DNA from: Chrysochromulina tobinii | Lineage: Eukaryota; Haptophyta; Prymnesiales; Chrysochromulinaceae | Assembly: GCA_001275005.1 (NCBI GenBank) | Contig: JWZX01003354.1 | Location: forward strand, 1 to 45,772 | Direction of reading: 5' to 3' | DNA length: 45,772 nucleotides | Shown: positions 1 through 9,500 of the stretch, one piece after another | How the letters are laid out: every line of letters starts with the position of its first letter | Position numbering within the stretch: position 1 is the stretch's first letter | Program-made: the position numbers and the translations under genes | The notes under the pieces: model-generated | What the model was told of the DNA's origin: nothing | The model's database searches: none | The model's input: the letters and a program-made list of their open reading frames with translations, nothing else

Positions 1-136
1 CGGCAGCGCCAGCAGCGCCAGCAGCGCCAGTGGCTGCAGCAGAGGCAGCGGAGGCAGCAGAGGCAGCAGAGGCAGAGGAGGCAGCGGAGGCAGCGGAGGC
101 AAACGTGGCATCCAAGGCTCGCCGGCCACGGCCGCT
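1..136 (+). repeat. Gly/Ser/Arg low-complexity linker at the open left edge
   Basis: CAGCGC- and GGCAGC-type short repeats encode Gly, Ser, Ala and Arg in the methyltransferase frame. No stop occurs before the window edge, which is why the gene is called 5' partial. The TTG at 137-139 has no support as a start. Confidence 0.7.
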
Positions 137-3100
137 TTGGCATCCAAGGCAAATGTGGCATCCACGGCAGGAGCATACCAACAGCCGGCCACGGTCGCAA
201 AGGCTACAAGCACTGCCACTGCCGCCAAGGCCAAAGCCCAGTGCAGACAGAATAAGCGGCCAGAGTGCACCATTCCGCAGTGCACAGAGGCCGCTCAGTT
301 CGACCACCCGGTCATCACAGGGGTGCGTCTTTGTGAGCGGCACCACAGGCTTGCCATGCGTGTGCCCACAATGTGCAAGTCGCCCTGCTCAGAGTTGCCC
401 TTGGGCTCTTCGAGGGTGTGCTGCCCGCAGGCCAAGATGGGCTGGGCATGCAACTCGCTTGGATGCCAAGTTGGGCTGCAGAGGGCATGCATTGTCTGTG
501 GTGAGGGCCTCGAGGACGAGCAGGAGCGTGATGATGATGGCTGCAGTGGCAGCAGCAGCGGCAACAGCAGCAGCGGCAGCGCCAGCTCCAGCGGCAGCGC
601 CAGCTCCAGCGGCAGCTCCAGCGGTAGCGAGGGCAGAGGCCGAGGTGGCGCAGATGGCGCAGATGGCGGACGCAGGCGCATGTTAGTGCCCTGTGCTAAG
701 CCTGGATGCTCGGCAGCACTGCACAATGAGTGCCGCCAGCTCCTGGCTGCACGGGTCAAGATCTATTGGGAGCCGGACCGCCAGTGGTACTGGGGCACCG
801 TCAACTGGAATGAGCGCGACGCCAAGGGCGACCTCCGAATCGACTATGATGATGGCACGCATAACTATGAGGCGCTGGGCACAGTGATGGGCGAGGAGGA
901 GGGGGTGGACGTCTCCTGGCTCGTGAGCCGCTCGTCAGGCCAGCTGCACTCCTCTATGGAGAGGGAGGCGTGCAGCTGCGCAATGGGCGTCGTGGTGGAC
1001 GAGGGGCGGCCGCGCGAACTCGAGGAGGACGCGCGGTATTGCGCCGTCTGTTGCACCTCCGACTACCGCTACCGGTCCGAGGGCGGCGATGTCAACCATC
1101 TTGTCTTCTGTGATGGCTGCGGCATGTGCGTGCACATGTTCTGCTACGGCATGAATGCAAGGGGCGACAGTTTTGGGCGCAAGGGCATTGACGACATCAA
1201 GTTCTACTGCGATCGCTGCGCGTTTGAGGGCGGACCTGACGCCCAGTGCACCCTCTGCCTGCACTCAGGCGGTGCCCTCCGCCGGAGGACCGACAAAAAG
1301 AGCTGGTACCACGTCGCGTGCGTGGAGTACAACAGCACATTCGAGTACCCGCTGGCGAAGCAGCACGATTCCTCACGGCTCTGCCTGCGCAACTCCAACC
1401 GTGGGCTCTGCCTTAAGCAGGCAGTTCCCACAAGTGCCTATAGTGCCCACAAGGCCAAGGTGCGCAACAGGCGGTGCGCCTTTTCCGGGTGCGAGCACCA
1501 TGGTCACACCGAGGGGCTGGTGCTGTGTGGAGGGCAGGGTCCTGGCTGCCAGCTGGCGACACACGTCTCGTGTGCGCAGCAGCTCGGCTCCGGCTGGCAC
1601 ATCAAGCTCAAGGAGTGTGAGGACAAGGTCGGCGTCGAGGTCCTCTGCTCGGCCTGCTCCGACTTCGTCCTCGACCTCTCAGGCCCGACCATCAGGTACC
1701 AGCGCACCACCTTCCCCGAGCTGCAGTTGAGCGTGGGCAAATACGTGACCGATGCCGAGTTCGCAGCCGCGCCTTGGACTTTTCAAGATTGGGCTCACGG
1801 CCCCTGCTTTGGATTCACGCGCGTGGGGCACCGTGGGGGTGGTCTTTGCGTCGGGGCGTGCGACTCTGATGACATGGCTCGGACACAGTGCGCAAGCTTC
1901 TGACTGGCACCCGTCGCCCGCCACCTGTCATGCGGCCACTCCTCCGGAACTCACCAACCAGCATGCCCGGCGTCCGCCTTCTTGTCACAGGTATCTGGCC
2001 ACGTTCGGCAATCTGGAAGTAGCGCCGCTCGACAACATCTCGCGCATGGGCACCGACGCGCGTGTCGCCCGTGCAGCCACGATCATCTTCTGCGGCTTTT
2101 GCTGCAAGCCGTTCTCGTGCGCGGGCCTAGGGAGGGGGTTTGAGGACGAGCGGTGGGGCGACAACTTCGATCTCGTGGTGCGCGCACTGTCAGAGCGCGA
2201 GGAGCGCGGGCTGTGGGACCAATGCCTCATCTGCGAGAATGTGCCCACGTTCCTCAACCACCTGAGTGTGGAGCACCTCGAGCAGCTCGGATGGTTCGTC
2301 AAGATCTTTGTCGTGGCCGGCTCGCACTTCCGATGCGCCTCCTCTCGCCTGCGGCTCGTCCTCGTCGCCTTCCGCGACAAGGCGGCACTCGCCCGGTTCA
2401 CGCCGCCGCCACCACAAGCAAACGCCCCGACGCCGCTGTGCACGGTGCTCAAGCCGTTCTCGATGGCCACTGGGCGCACCGCCGGCGAGAGCCTCTTCAT
2501 CGAGGCCAACAAGTTCAACATGGCCTCTGAGCGCTCGCACGTCGTCAGCCGCGGATACCTGCACGGCGCCCACTCGTTCACGAGCTCATACGGCAGCCTG
2601 CAGACGCCCGGTACGCTGCTGTGCGAGGCCGCAGAGTATTCGACACGCGAGACGCCGCTGAGCGTGGCCGAGATCAAGCATCTTAGCACGGGCGAGCTGC
2701 GCCGGCTGCATCCCACCGAGCTGCTTGCCGCCTTCTCGTTCAGCCAGCATGAACTCCCACAGCTCATGGGCTCCCTAGGCAGCCAGTACGCCGCGGAGGC
2801 CCCCTGATAGGGCTGCCTCAGCCCGCCCTCTTCCCTGATACGCAGCTCCCTCTTCCTGCCCGTTTCCGCTGTCTGCAGGTACACATCTGTTGCGCAGACG
2901 ATCTGCTTGAACGTCTTCGAAGCCTTCACGGCAGAAGCGCTCGCGGCGATGGAGAAGCCAGACATGCGGCAGGCGCTGTACGCGCGCCTTGACGGCATGG
3001 GCTGCACGACGCATCGGGGCAGCGACAGCGGCGCCGGCGCGGATGCGCTTCCAAGCTTTCTCGAGGCCCAGGTCTCCAAGTTGGGTGTGCCATTCTACAG

Positions 3101-3188
3101 GTACAGACCGCTGAGCGAGGCAGAGGTCGGCGCCGATGAGGATGAGTACGACAGAGATGAGCAGGCCAGAATCGCCGAGAATCGGTAG
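1..3188 (+). CDS. PHD/ePHD chromatin reader fused to a cytosine-C5 methyltransferase domain (5' partial, three exons)
   Basis: Joined exons <1-1887, 1991-2785 and 2879-3188 (codons in phase from base 2) give 996 residues ending at TAG 3186-3188. The frame is open to the left edge, so the true start is not seen. Residues about 1-45 are Gly/Ser/Arg-rich; 89-114 is a Cys/His motif; 251-291 is Tudor-like; 347-406 is a C4HC3 PHD finger; 416-552 is a zinc knuckle plus extended PHD; about 593-930 is a C5-methyltransferase fold. In the last, GFCCKPFS then GFEDER matches motif IV, ENV is at 711-713, RLR at 748-750, LRRLHPTE matches motif IX and LNV follows motif X. The family transfers methyl from S-adenosylmethionine to cytosine C5. 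The product is probably nuclear, coupling histone-tail reading to DNA methylation. RNA methylation or a non-catalytic role remain possible, because motifs I, IV, VIII and X are degenerate. Domain identity is fairly sure; substrate is unknown. Confidence 0.82.
266..343 (+). other. Cys/His motif with EsV-1-7-type spacing (encoded segment)
   Basis: The encoded residues follow C-x4-C-x16-C-x2-H exactly (CTIPQC, then 16 residues, then CERH). That is the published spacing of the EsV-1-7 motif, known from a brown-algal virus and from the IMM family of brown-algal developmental regulators. Only one copy is seen. More Cys pairs follow at 374-500 (for example CCPQ and CIVCG) and do not repeat the spacing. 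The motif presumably binds zinc. Chance agreement of four ligands cannot be excluded. Confidence 0.5.
541..690 (+). repeat. Ser/Gly linker with an 18-bp tandem repeat
   Basis: The unit agcggcagcgccagctcc occurs at 572-589 and 590-607, followed by a diverging third copy. It encodes a Ser-Gly-Ala linker between the N-terminal Cys-rich part and the next Cys/His and Tudor-like segment. Repeat slippage here would change only linker length. Confidence 0.75.
752..874 (+). other. Tudor-like domain (encoded segment)
   Basis: The segment reads RVKIYWEPDRQWYWGTV and then RIDYDDGTHNYEAL. This is the usual Tudor pattern: a V-x-V-type strand, an aromatic W/Y pair followed by G-x-V, then a YDDG turn. Such domains commonly bind methyl-lysine or methyl-arginine or assist nucleosome binding. 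A CAKPGC...H..C cluster just upstream (residues 231-244) may bind zinc. The ligand is not predictable from this sequence. Confidence 0.55.
1040..1657 (+). other. PZP module: PHD finger, zinc knuckle, extended PHD (encoded segment)
   Basis: The first PHD shows CAVC, FCDGCGMCVHMFCYGM and YCDRC, very like the first PHD of BRPF and JADE proteins. The knuckle shows CTLC, GGA and SWYHVAC. The second, extended PHD shows RRCAFSGC, the C-rich LVLCGGQGPGC, THVSCAQQLG and LCSAC. All zinc ligands expected for this architecture seem present. In known proteins (BRPF, JADE, AF10) PZP modules bind the unmodified H3 N-terminus and DNA. Here the module sits directly before the methyltransferase domain, as the ADD module does in DNMT3 enzymes. 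Confidence 0.8.
1888..1990 (+). other. Intron 1 of the methyltransferase gene (103 nt, GT-AG)
   Basis: The donor is ACACA|GTGCGC and the acceptor is TTGTCACAG|GTATCTGG. Splicing gives CAG TAT and the protein CDSDDMARTQYLATFGNL, a good match to C5-methyltransferase motif II and the strand after it. Without splicing, frame 1 stops at 1901-1903. The phase arithmetic agrees with both flanking exons. Confidence 0.88.
2041..2300 (+). other. Methyltransferase catalytic core, motifs IV-VI (encoded segment)
   Basis: The core reads GFCCKPFS where GFPCQPFS is usual, then AGLGRGFEDER, then CENV. The second Cys of CCK (residue 667) aligns with the catalytic nucleophile. The flanking Pro is replaced by Cys and the Gln by Lys. 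The GFEDER stretch and the distance to ENV fit bacterial-type and eukaryotic C5 enzymes well. Confidence 0.8.
2786..2878 (+). other. Intron 2 of the methyltransferase gene (93 nt, GT-AG)
   Basis: The donor is AGCCA|GTACGCC and the acceptor is GTCTGCAG|GTACACATC, after a pyrimidine-rich tract. Splicing gives GSQYTSVAQTICLNVFEAF, which fits motif X of C5 methyltransferases (usually Y-x-x-x-G-N-S-V, then N-V). Unspliced reading stops at 2805-2807. The exon phases agree. Confidence 0.88.
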
Positions 3189-3576
3189 AAGCTCGAAGAG
3201 CTTGGCCTTGTTCTTTGAGGCAAACGATGGTCGGCGCAGCTGTTTGCAGGGGGATGAACGGCGCGCATCGGTCGGCCCATGGGTCGGGCGTCGCGTGATG
3301 CCGCGCGCTGCGCGGTGTCGTGTGTGCACGTGGTACGAGATTTCGTCGCACAGCGATCCAGGAGAGATCCTGATGAACAGTCGTTTAGAAGTGAAGTTAT
3401 GATAATTTTTACCGAGCGACCGAAGGATAAAAACAGGATGTTGCGTGTTGGCTCACAAAGGCCGCACACAGGGCCAGCTAGCTCTCCACGCTCTGGGTTG
3501 TTTATTAACCTCATTACTTGGAAGTGTGATGCACCGGAGAAGTCCACAAAAAGCTTCACGCGCTCAGCTGTTCACG
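3189..3576. other. Convergent 3' spacer between the two genes (388 nt)
   Basis: No credible gene is present; short open frames here have no recognisable content. The stretch holds both 3' ends, facing each other. It includes the only noticeably AT-rich patch nearby (about 3390-3440, with TTATGATAATTTTT and GGATAAAAACAGG), a plausible place for + strand transcript end signals. Confidence 0.7.
3501..3506 (-). terminator. Possible poly(A) signal AATAAA of the giant gene
   Basis: AATAAA lies on the minus strand 71 nt past the TGA stop (3577-3579). The position suits a eukaryotic polyadenylation hexamer. Many algae use other signals and the match is only six bases, so this is tentative. Confidence 0.3.
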
Positions 3577-6500
3577 TCACGCCGCAGCGACGCCGCCGCT
3601 CCACGCAACAATGATCGCGGCGGTCAAGGCAAGCGCGACTGGCAGCAGCTCGCAGGCACTGCCACTGCCCCTCCTGGGCGCGCTCGACGAGCGGCCGATG
3701 CCGAAGATCACATCCTCATCCTCGTCAATGATTGGGGTGACGTCCTCGTCAAGCACGACGCAGAACCGGCCGCACCGCGCGGCGGCCGCGCCGTCTTCGT
3801 CGAGCGGGACGAACCGGTCGACGACGGGCGCCTCGACCAGCTCGGCGATGAGCGAAAAATTGGCGACGCGCCCGTCGAAGGCGCTGCCGATGGAGATGTA
3901 CCAGCCGCCGGCGGCTCGCATGTCCGCGGACGCGATGCCCATCGGCACGGTCACGGACGCTGCGGTCGCGTACGCGGGCGCGAGTGTGAACGGGTCGTAC
4001 GTGGTGAGCCACTGCATCTGACAGCGCCCGATGCACGACTCATCGGCACCGATGTCGTCCGGAGAGCGCGCGCACGTTTGATGCTTCAGATAGATGGCAG
4101 AGAGTGAGCCCTCATGCACCGTGATCTCAACGCGCAACGCGAGCGAACGTGTCAGTTCCGGCACCACAAAGTCACGATACACGCCACAGCACAGGTAGTT
4201 GTGTGGGATCGAGACTCGCGTGCCCAGCGCCATCTGCATCAGGCTCACATTGGATTGTCGCAGATTGGCCGTGAGCTGGAAACGGCGCTGCTGCAACGGT
4301 GGACTGCGCCCGTCGGCAAGCCATTGGCGCTCGAGCGTAACGGCAACGTACCAGACGGTGGGCTGATCCACCTCGCAGCCGGAGATGGCGAGCCGCTGCA
4401 ACGGCCAGCGGGCAACTGCATCGTACAAATCCTCCGTCGGCGGCGCGTCGCGCCGTATGTAGATCGCGGTCACGGGCACGTTGACCTGCGCGTCGAGCGT
4501 GCCGTCCGTCGTGCCGCTCGTGAGGATGCGATACTCGCGCCACTGGCCGTAGGCGAGGCAGCCCGGGCGCGCGAGACGGCTCACGAGGTCCGATGGGTCG
4601 AATCTCTCATGTGAGATCGTGATCACGTACCAGTGGCGAGGCGGCAGTGTGACGTTGTTCACGAGCGCCTCGGCGAAAACGCCGATGAACATGTCGCCCG
4701 TGCGCGTGCTGTCGGTGCAAAAGAGTCCTGTCGTCTGCTGCTGGTTGCGCAGACCAGCCTCCATCAGAATCTCGTACGCCGAGCTCGAGCCGGCGCTGAC
4801 TGCTGCAGAAGAGACGCACTGGCTACGGCGCGCGTACGCAGCCCCCACGATCCCATGCTCCGTCAGAATGAGCCTCTCGTTGACGCCGGGGGTGAGGCCG
4901 CGCCGGTTGGCGGCCGAGGCGGGGTAGTGGGCTGCGTCAGCATCAGCGTTGGCGGACGAGGTGGGGTAGTTGGCTGCGTCAGCATCATCAGACGAGGTAG
5001 GGTGGTTGGCAGCGTCCTCAACGAGACTGAGATCGCCTCCGAGATCGCCTCCGAGATCGCCTCCGAGATCGCCTCCGAGATCGCCTCCGAGATCGCCTCC
5101 GAGATCGCCTCCGAGATCGCTTCCTTGGGCTTCTCTCGAAGGCTCGTGCTCAGCGAGGCGCTTCTGCTGCTCGTCCCACCGGTCCCACTCCCCCCTCTCG
5201 CGCTCCTGCTCCGCGTCCAGCTCTGTGGCCGCCCCGCTCTCACTGCTGACCTCTTTCTCGACGCTGTCCTCGACGAGGAGAAGCCGGCGGCGCGCGGGCG
5301 GTGGGCGGACTGATGGCGGCGGCCTGGGCGGCTGGAAGGGCGGGGGCGGCGGCGGCGGCAGCAAGGGCGGCAAGGGGGGCGTCGGCGGCAGCAGTTCACG
5401 GTACTCGGGCGTCGCGCCTGGCGGAAATCCGCCGCGCCGGCCAAAAGTCATGTCGAGAATGTCGTACGTGCCCAGCGGAATGCGGAAGTAGTGCCAATCG
5501 CCGGCGGCGATCGGCGCCGTCAGCGAGAAGCCGTCGTCGATGGTATACGGGAGCGCAGTCATGCTGACTGAATAGCGGCATTGGTCGCCGCAGACGTCGA
5601 CGACGCAGCGCACGGACAGCCACATTCGGCGCGTCAACTTCTGGCAGCCCAAGCCACCCGCTACCGGTGCGTACCCGAGCGAGGGCGTCTCGAATACGGT
5701 GTACCCCTTGTCGAGCACGAGCGTTGCCGTGGGCGAGGCGGCCAAGTCATTCCGCACGCACCGGCAGCTCCGCCCGTTGCTGCCGACCGACACCCCATCG
5801 CCGCAGCCGGAGCTGACCGCGCAGCCAGAGTAGTGGATGGTGCTCAGGCTCATGTCTTCGTAGATTTGCATGTGGAGCGCGCCGTAGCGCGACTGCTGCA
5901 CGTTGAAGTCGACATCGACGCGCAGCACCGCCGCACTGGCCGCTGCACCCGGATCGAAGGTGTACCACTGCTCCGAAAAGTAGCGTAGCTGGCCCGTCCG
6001 AGTTTGGCCACTCACGAGCGGGAGCACCTCGCGGCTCTCAAGACTCGCCGAATTGGGCGCGAGGACGAGCCGGTTGGGCGGGTAGCCCTCCTGTTCAGTG
6101 GGGATCGTCTCGGCCGAGGTGAGGGCCACGCCGGGCACGGTGAGCGAGATCGTCTCGGGCACACGGATCTGAAAGCCGAGCGCCGTCGTACACGGCGGAG
6201 CAGTGCATGCGCCGCCGAGTGGGGGCAGTCGGATAGAGAGTCGATGCTGGCTGAGGACCGTGATGCCCGCGACCATCTCCGCCCTGCGCGCCGCGACGAC
6301 TGCATTCCATCCGGTGCACTCCGCTTTCTCGGAGCGAAGCCCGTCGATGAGCGCATTCTTGATGGGCTCCGTCATCGTCAGAGGCACCCCCGAGACGCGC
6401 CACGTGTCATTGCGGATGTCGAGGACGAGGACGAGAGGGCGGCCGGGGTTGACGGTGATGTTGTAGTCGGTGCCGTTGACCACGTCGATCGTTTCGACCA

Positions 6501-9500
6501 CGCGCCTTCGGAGCGTGCTCGCTGCGATCATCTCCGCCTGCGTGATCGGAGTGCCGCCGAGCGCCGGGTCGAGCAGCGCCATCTGCTGCGAGCTCTCCTC
6601 GAAAAAGTGGAAGAAGAGGTGCGCCGTGCCGGGCGCCGGCCGAATGGTGAGCACGTTGGAGGCCAGGATGGCTCTGTCGGTTAGGACCGCCTGGCGAGGA
6701 GCGACGATCTCGATGATCTCGGGGTAGGTGATGTCGTACTCGGGCACCGACGGCACTCGAATGATGAGCTCTTCGGAGTTGACCCGCTGGATCACAGTGC
6801 ACGCGAGTTGGTTGCACCGGGCGACGAGCGCGGGAGTGACCACGGTCTCCCAGCCGTCTCGCTCCGCTGGTCGTCCATCGGGGTCAGCACGCCGCCGCAG
6901 CCCACGGAGCAGCGCCTGACCTTGCTCCCATGCCGAAGGGGAACCGAGCTGTGGAATCCACGAATCTGAGCGTAGCTTGAGCCGGATGGTGAGCTCGTCG
7001 CGCTCGTCCCCGTAAAACTGCGGCCGCTGCAGGGCGGCCTCGGCGTTGTCGGTGACCAGGGTGCCGCCGGTGATGGAGAGCAGGCCTTTGGTCGCCTCGA
7101 TGCGGATTTGGGTGGGCGCGACGATCAGCTGGTTGGAGAAGACGGCCTCGGGCGGGATGTAGATGTTGATAATGTCGGGTGCGAAGATGTCGTATGTCGG
7201 GATGGCGGGGATCAGGATGCGCATCGTCGTGTCCGAATCGCGGAACATGAGGAGCGTGTTGGTCGGGCCCGTCAGCAACGGCCGCACTGTGTCCATCCAC
7301 CCGCCCTTGATGCAGACAGGCGGCACGGAGGGCGGCGGCGGCGGCGCCACCGCGCCGACTGGGCGTGGTGGCAGGGGTGGTGCGGAGGGCGGCGCTCGAG
7401 CAAACTCTTGGCATTGGTTGGTGTTGGAGGCATCGGCGAGGAATCCCGCGCCGAAGGCATTCGTGGCGGCCTGCGCTGCCGGGCTTCCGAGGTTCTCGAC
7501 CCACGTCTCATTGACGAGCGTGATGACTAGCGAAAGCTGATCGGCGACCCCGCGGTCGCGCATGATGTTCTCGTCGACGCCTTGCAGCGAGCGTGCCGAT
7601 GACGATCGCACGGCCCCTTTTCGGGAAGATCTTGATCGGCGGCATCGTGATCGGCTGGTCCGAGAGCACCGCCTCCCGCGGCGTGACGAGCGTGAGCGTC
7701 TCAGGAGTGCGCAGGTTGTACGTGAGGAGTTGAGGCAGCGTCAGATTGAGCGTGAAATCATCTACACGCCAAAGCACCGGCTGGAAGCGCCGGCGTTCGA
7801 TTAGGAGGGGACGCATCACAAAGTTCCAGCTGCCTGGGTCGACACGTTCACTCGTCGCGAAGAGCGCCTCGAGAAATTGGTAGCTTGCGTTCGCGTGATG
7901 ATCCACGTAGTACGCGCTCGGGTCGCCCGCGAGGCAGGGGCACCCCGGCGGCGGCCGTACTGGCGTCATGAGGCGCGGTCCGTTGGGCTTTGAGCCGGGG
8001 ATATTGCCCTCGTCGCAAGCGTTGCATGCAATGTTCGCGACCTCTGGCGACCATCGATCGCCCACGAGACTGAGCTCGAGTACGGTCGCGCCGAGCTGGA
8101 GGGTGGTTTCGGAGGGCGCGTCGACGATGGCGCCACGCGGCTCGAGGATGCCTGGATCGGCCCAGATGATAAGGGGCGGCATCGCGACGAGCGTGTGATT
8201 GGAGAGGATGGCCGTCGCCGGCAGCTTCACGGTGAGCGTCTCCGGGACCCAAATCGAATACGACGGGCTCGGTGCGATCGAGATGCGTACGGTGTTGAGA
8301 GCGCCCACGACGCCGCCCATGACGGCGCCTTCGACGTAGAACAGCTCGGGGTTCTGCGTGACTTTGTAGCCCTGAAACGCCGGCGGCAGCGGCGGCGGCG
8401 GCGGCGGCGGCAGCACGCGCAGCGCCGGCTGAACAACGAGGTTCCACCCTCGGGCGAGTAACGGCTGCTGCTCTTGCTCCGACACGTTGAGGTTGGCGTG
8501 CAGCCACGACGAGGCGACGAGGCCCGCGAGGACCATGTCGGCCTCGCCCAGCGGCACGCCACGCCTGCTCGCCAGGATGGGGATGTAGCTGTCGTTGCTC
8601 AGCTCGATGATCAGTTGTTGCGTGTATTTGCGCACCCCCCTCTCCGTGTTGTTGCACCCGAGGTTGATGCCGCCAGCTCTCGTCGGAGCCGGGGGCATCG
8701 CGGGCGGCGACGAAGGCGGCGGCGATAGGAAGACATTCTCGACAAAGGGCGGCGGCAGGGGCGGCGGCGGCGAGGGCACTACGAAGGCCGTGTAGTAGCC
8801 ACGCTCGCGGCAGACGAGTGAGCCGTCGAGCCTAGCTGTGCCCGGGACGACCTTGATGAACACTGGGGGATCGGCGATGATCTCCGCCTCCGCCAGCACA
8901 ACCTCCGGCGGGACGACCACCAGTAACGTCTCAGGCGCCTCGATGTCGTACAAGGGCGCCGCCGGCACCTCGAAGATCATCGTGTACTCGTCCACGCGGT
9001 ACACGGGCGGCGGGTTGAGCGCGAGCATCGCAGGGCGTACGATCCTCTCCCACGCATTCGCCTCCGAGCCCCAACGGCCGGTCGCGGTCAGCCCCTCGAT
9101 GAGCTTGCGCGTGAGGAGCACGTTTCCCCACAGCATATCGCCCTCCTCCTCGTGCTGGCCGACGCCCTCGAGCCACGTCTCGTTGCGCAGTGTCAGGTTG
9201 AACCTAATCGGCGCCTCGCGCAATCGAGTCTCGCGGATGCTGCTCGCATTCGTGCCGAGGATGGGCCCCGTGATGGTCGCAAAGCCGGGCATCGCCTGGA
9301 TGCGGATCGAGGGCGTCGCGACGATCGTCTGGTTCGAGGCGAGCGTGCCGACGGGGATGGTGGCCGTGATGGTCTCCGGTACGCTGATCTGGTAGTCACC
9401 GTTGAAGAACGGGATCCGCACGTGCAGCTCTTTGTCGGAGACGCGCCGCGCCATGGACGGTGCGAGTCTCGGGCGCACCACATTGTTCCAGCCGTACCGC

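Larger units (their letters stand above)
3670..6030 (-). other. Non-repeat C-terminal region with PPC-like beta segments
   Basis: After the last repeat come several segments of the form G-x-W/Y-x-F/Y-x-[FI], then alternating hydrophobic strands. Examples are SGQTRTGQLRYF...WYTFD (about 5960-6010), AAGDWHYFRIPL (about 5490), YGQWREYRIL (about 4540) and CCGVYRDFVVP (about 4170). These recall bacterial pre-peptidase C-terminal (PPC) beta-sandwich domains. Unlike the main repeats, this region is Cys-rich (for example CVVDVCGDQC), so disulfides are likely. A Pro-rich and an acidic spacer interrupt it at 4909-5396. The PPC assignment comes from pattern only. Confidence 0.4.

Noticed and set aside
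137-139. TTG as start codon of the methyltransferase gene
   Set aside because: The frame is open to the left edge, and a Cys/His motif lies before the first in-frame ATG, so the start must be outside.
30-686. Ala/Glu-rich protein at the left edge, + strand
   Set aside because: It is another frame over the Gly/Ser linker and Cys-rich region of the methyltransferase gene, which has clear domains in its own frame.
5029-5124. CRISPR array
   Set aside because: The 12-bp units are adjacent without spacers and keep a coding frame in a eukaryotic gene.
7508-7611. Intron explaining the frame change near 7591
   Set aside because: Removing any GT-AG segment here would delete repeat residues that are present; a one-base change restores the pattern exactly.
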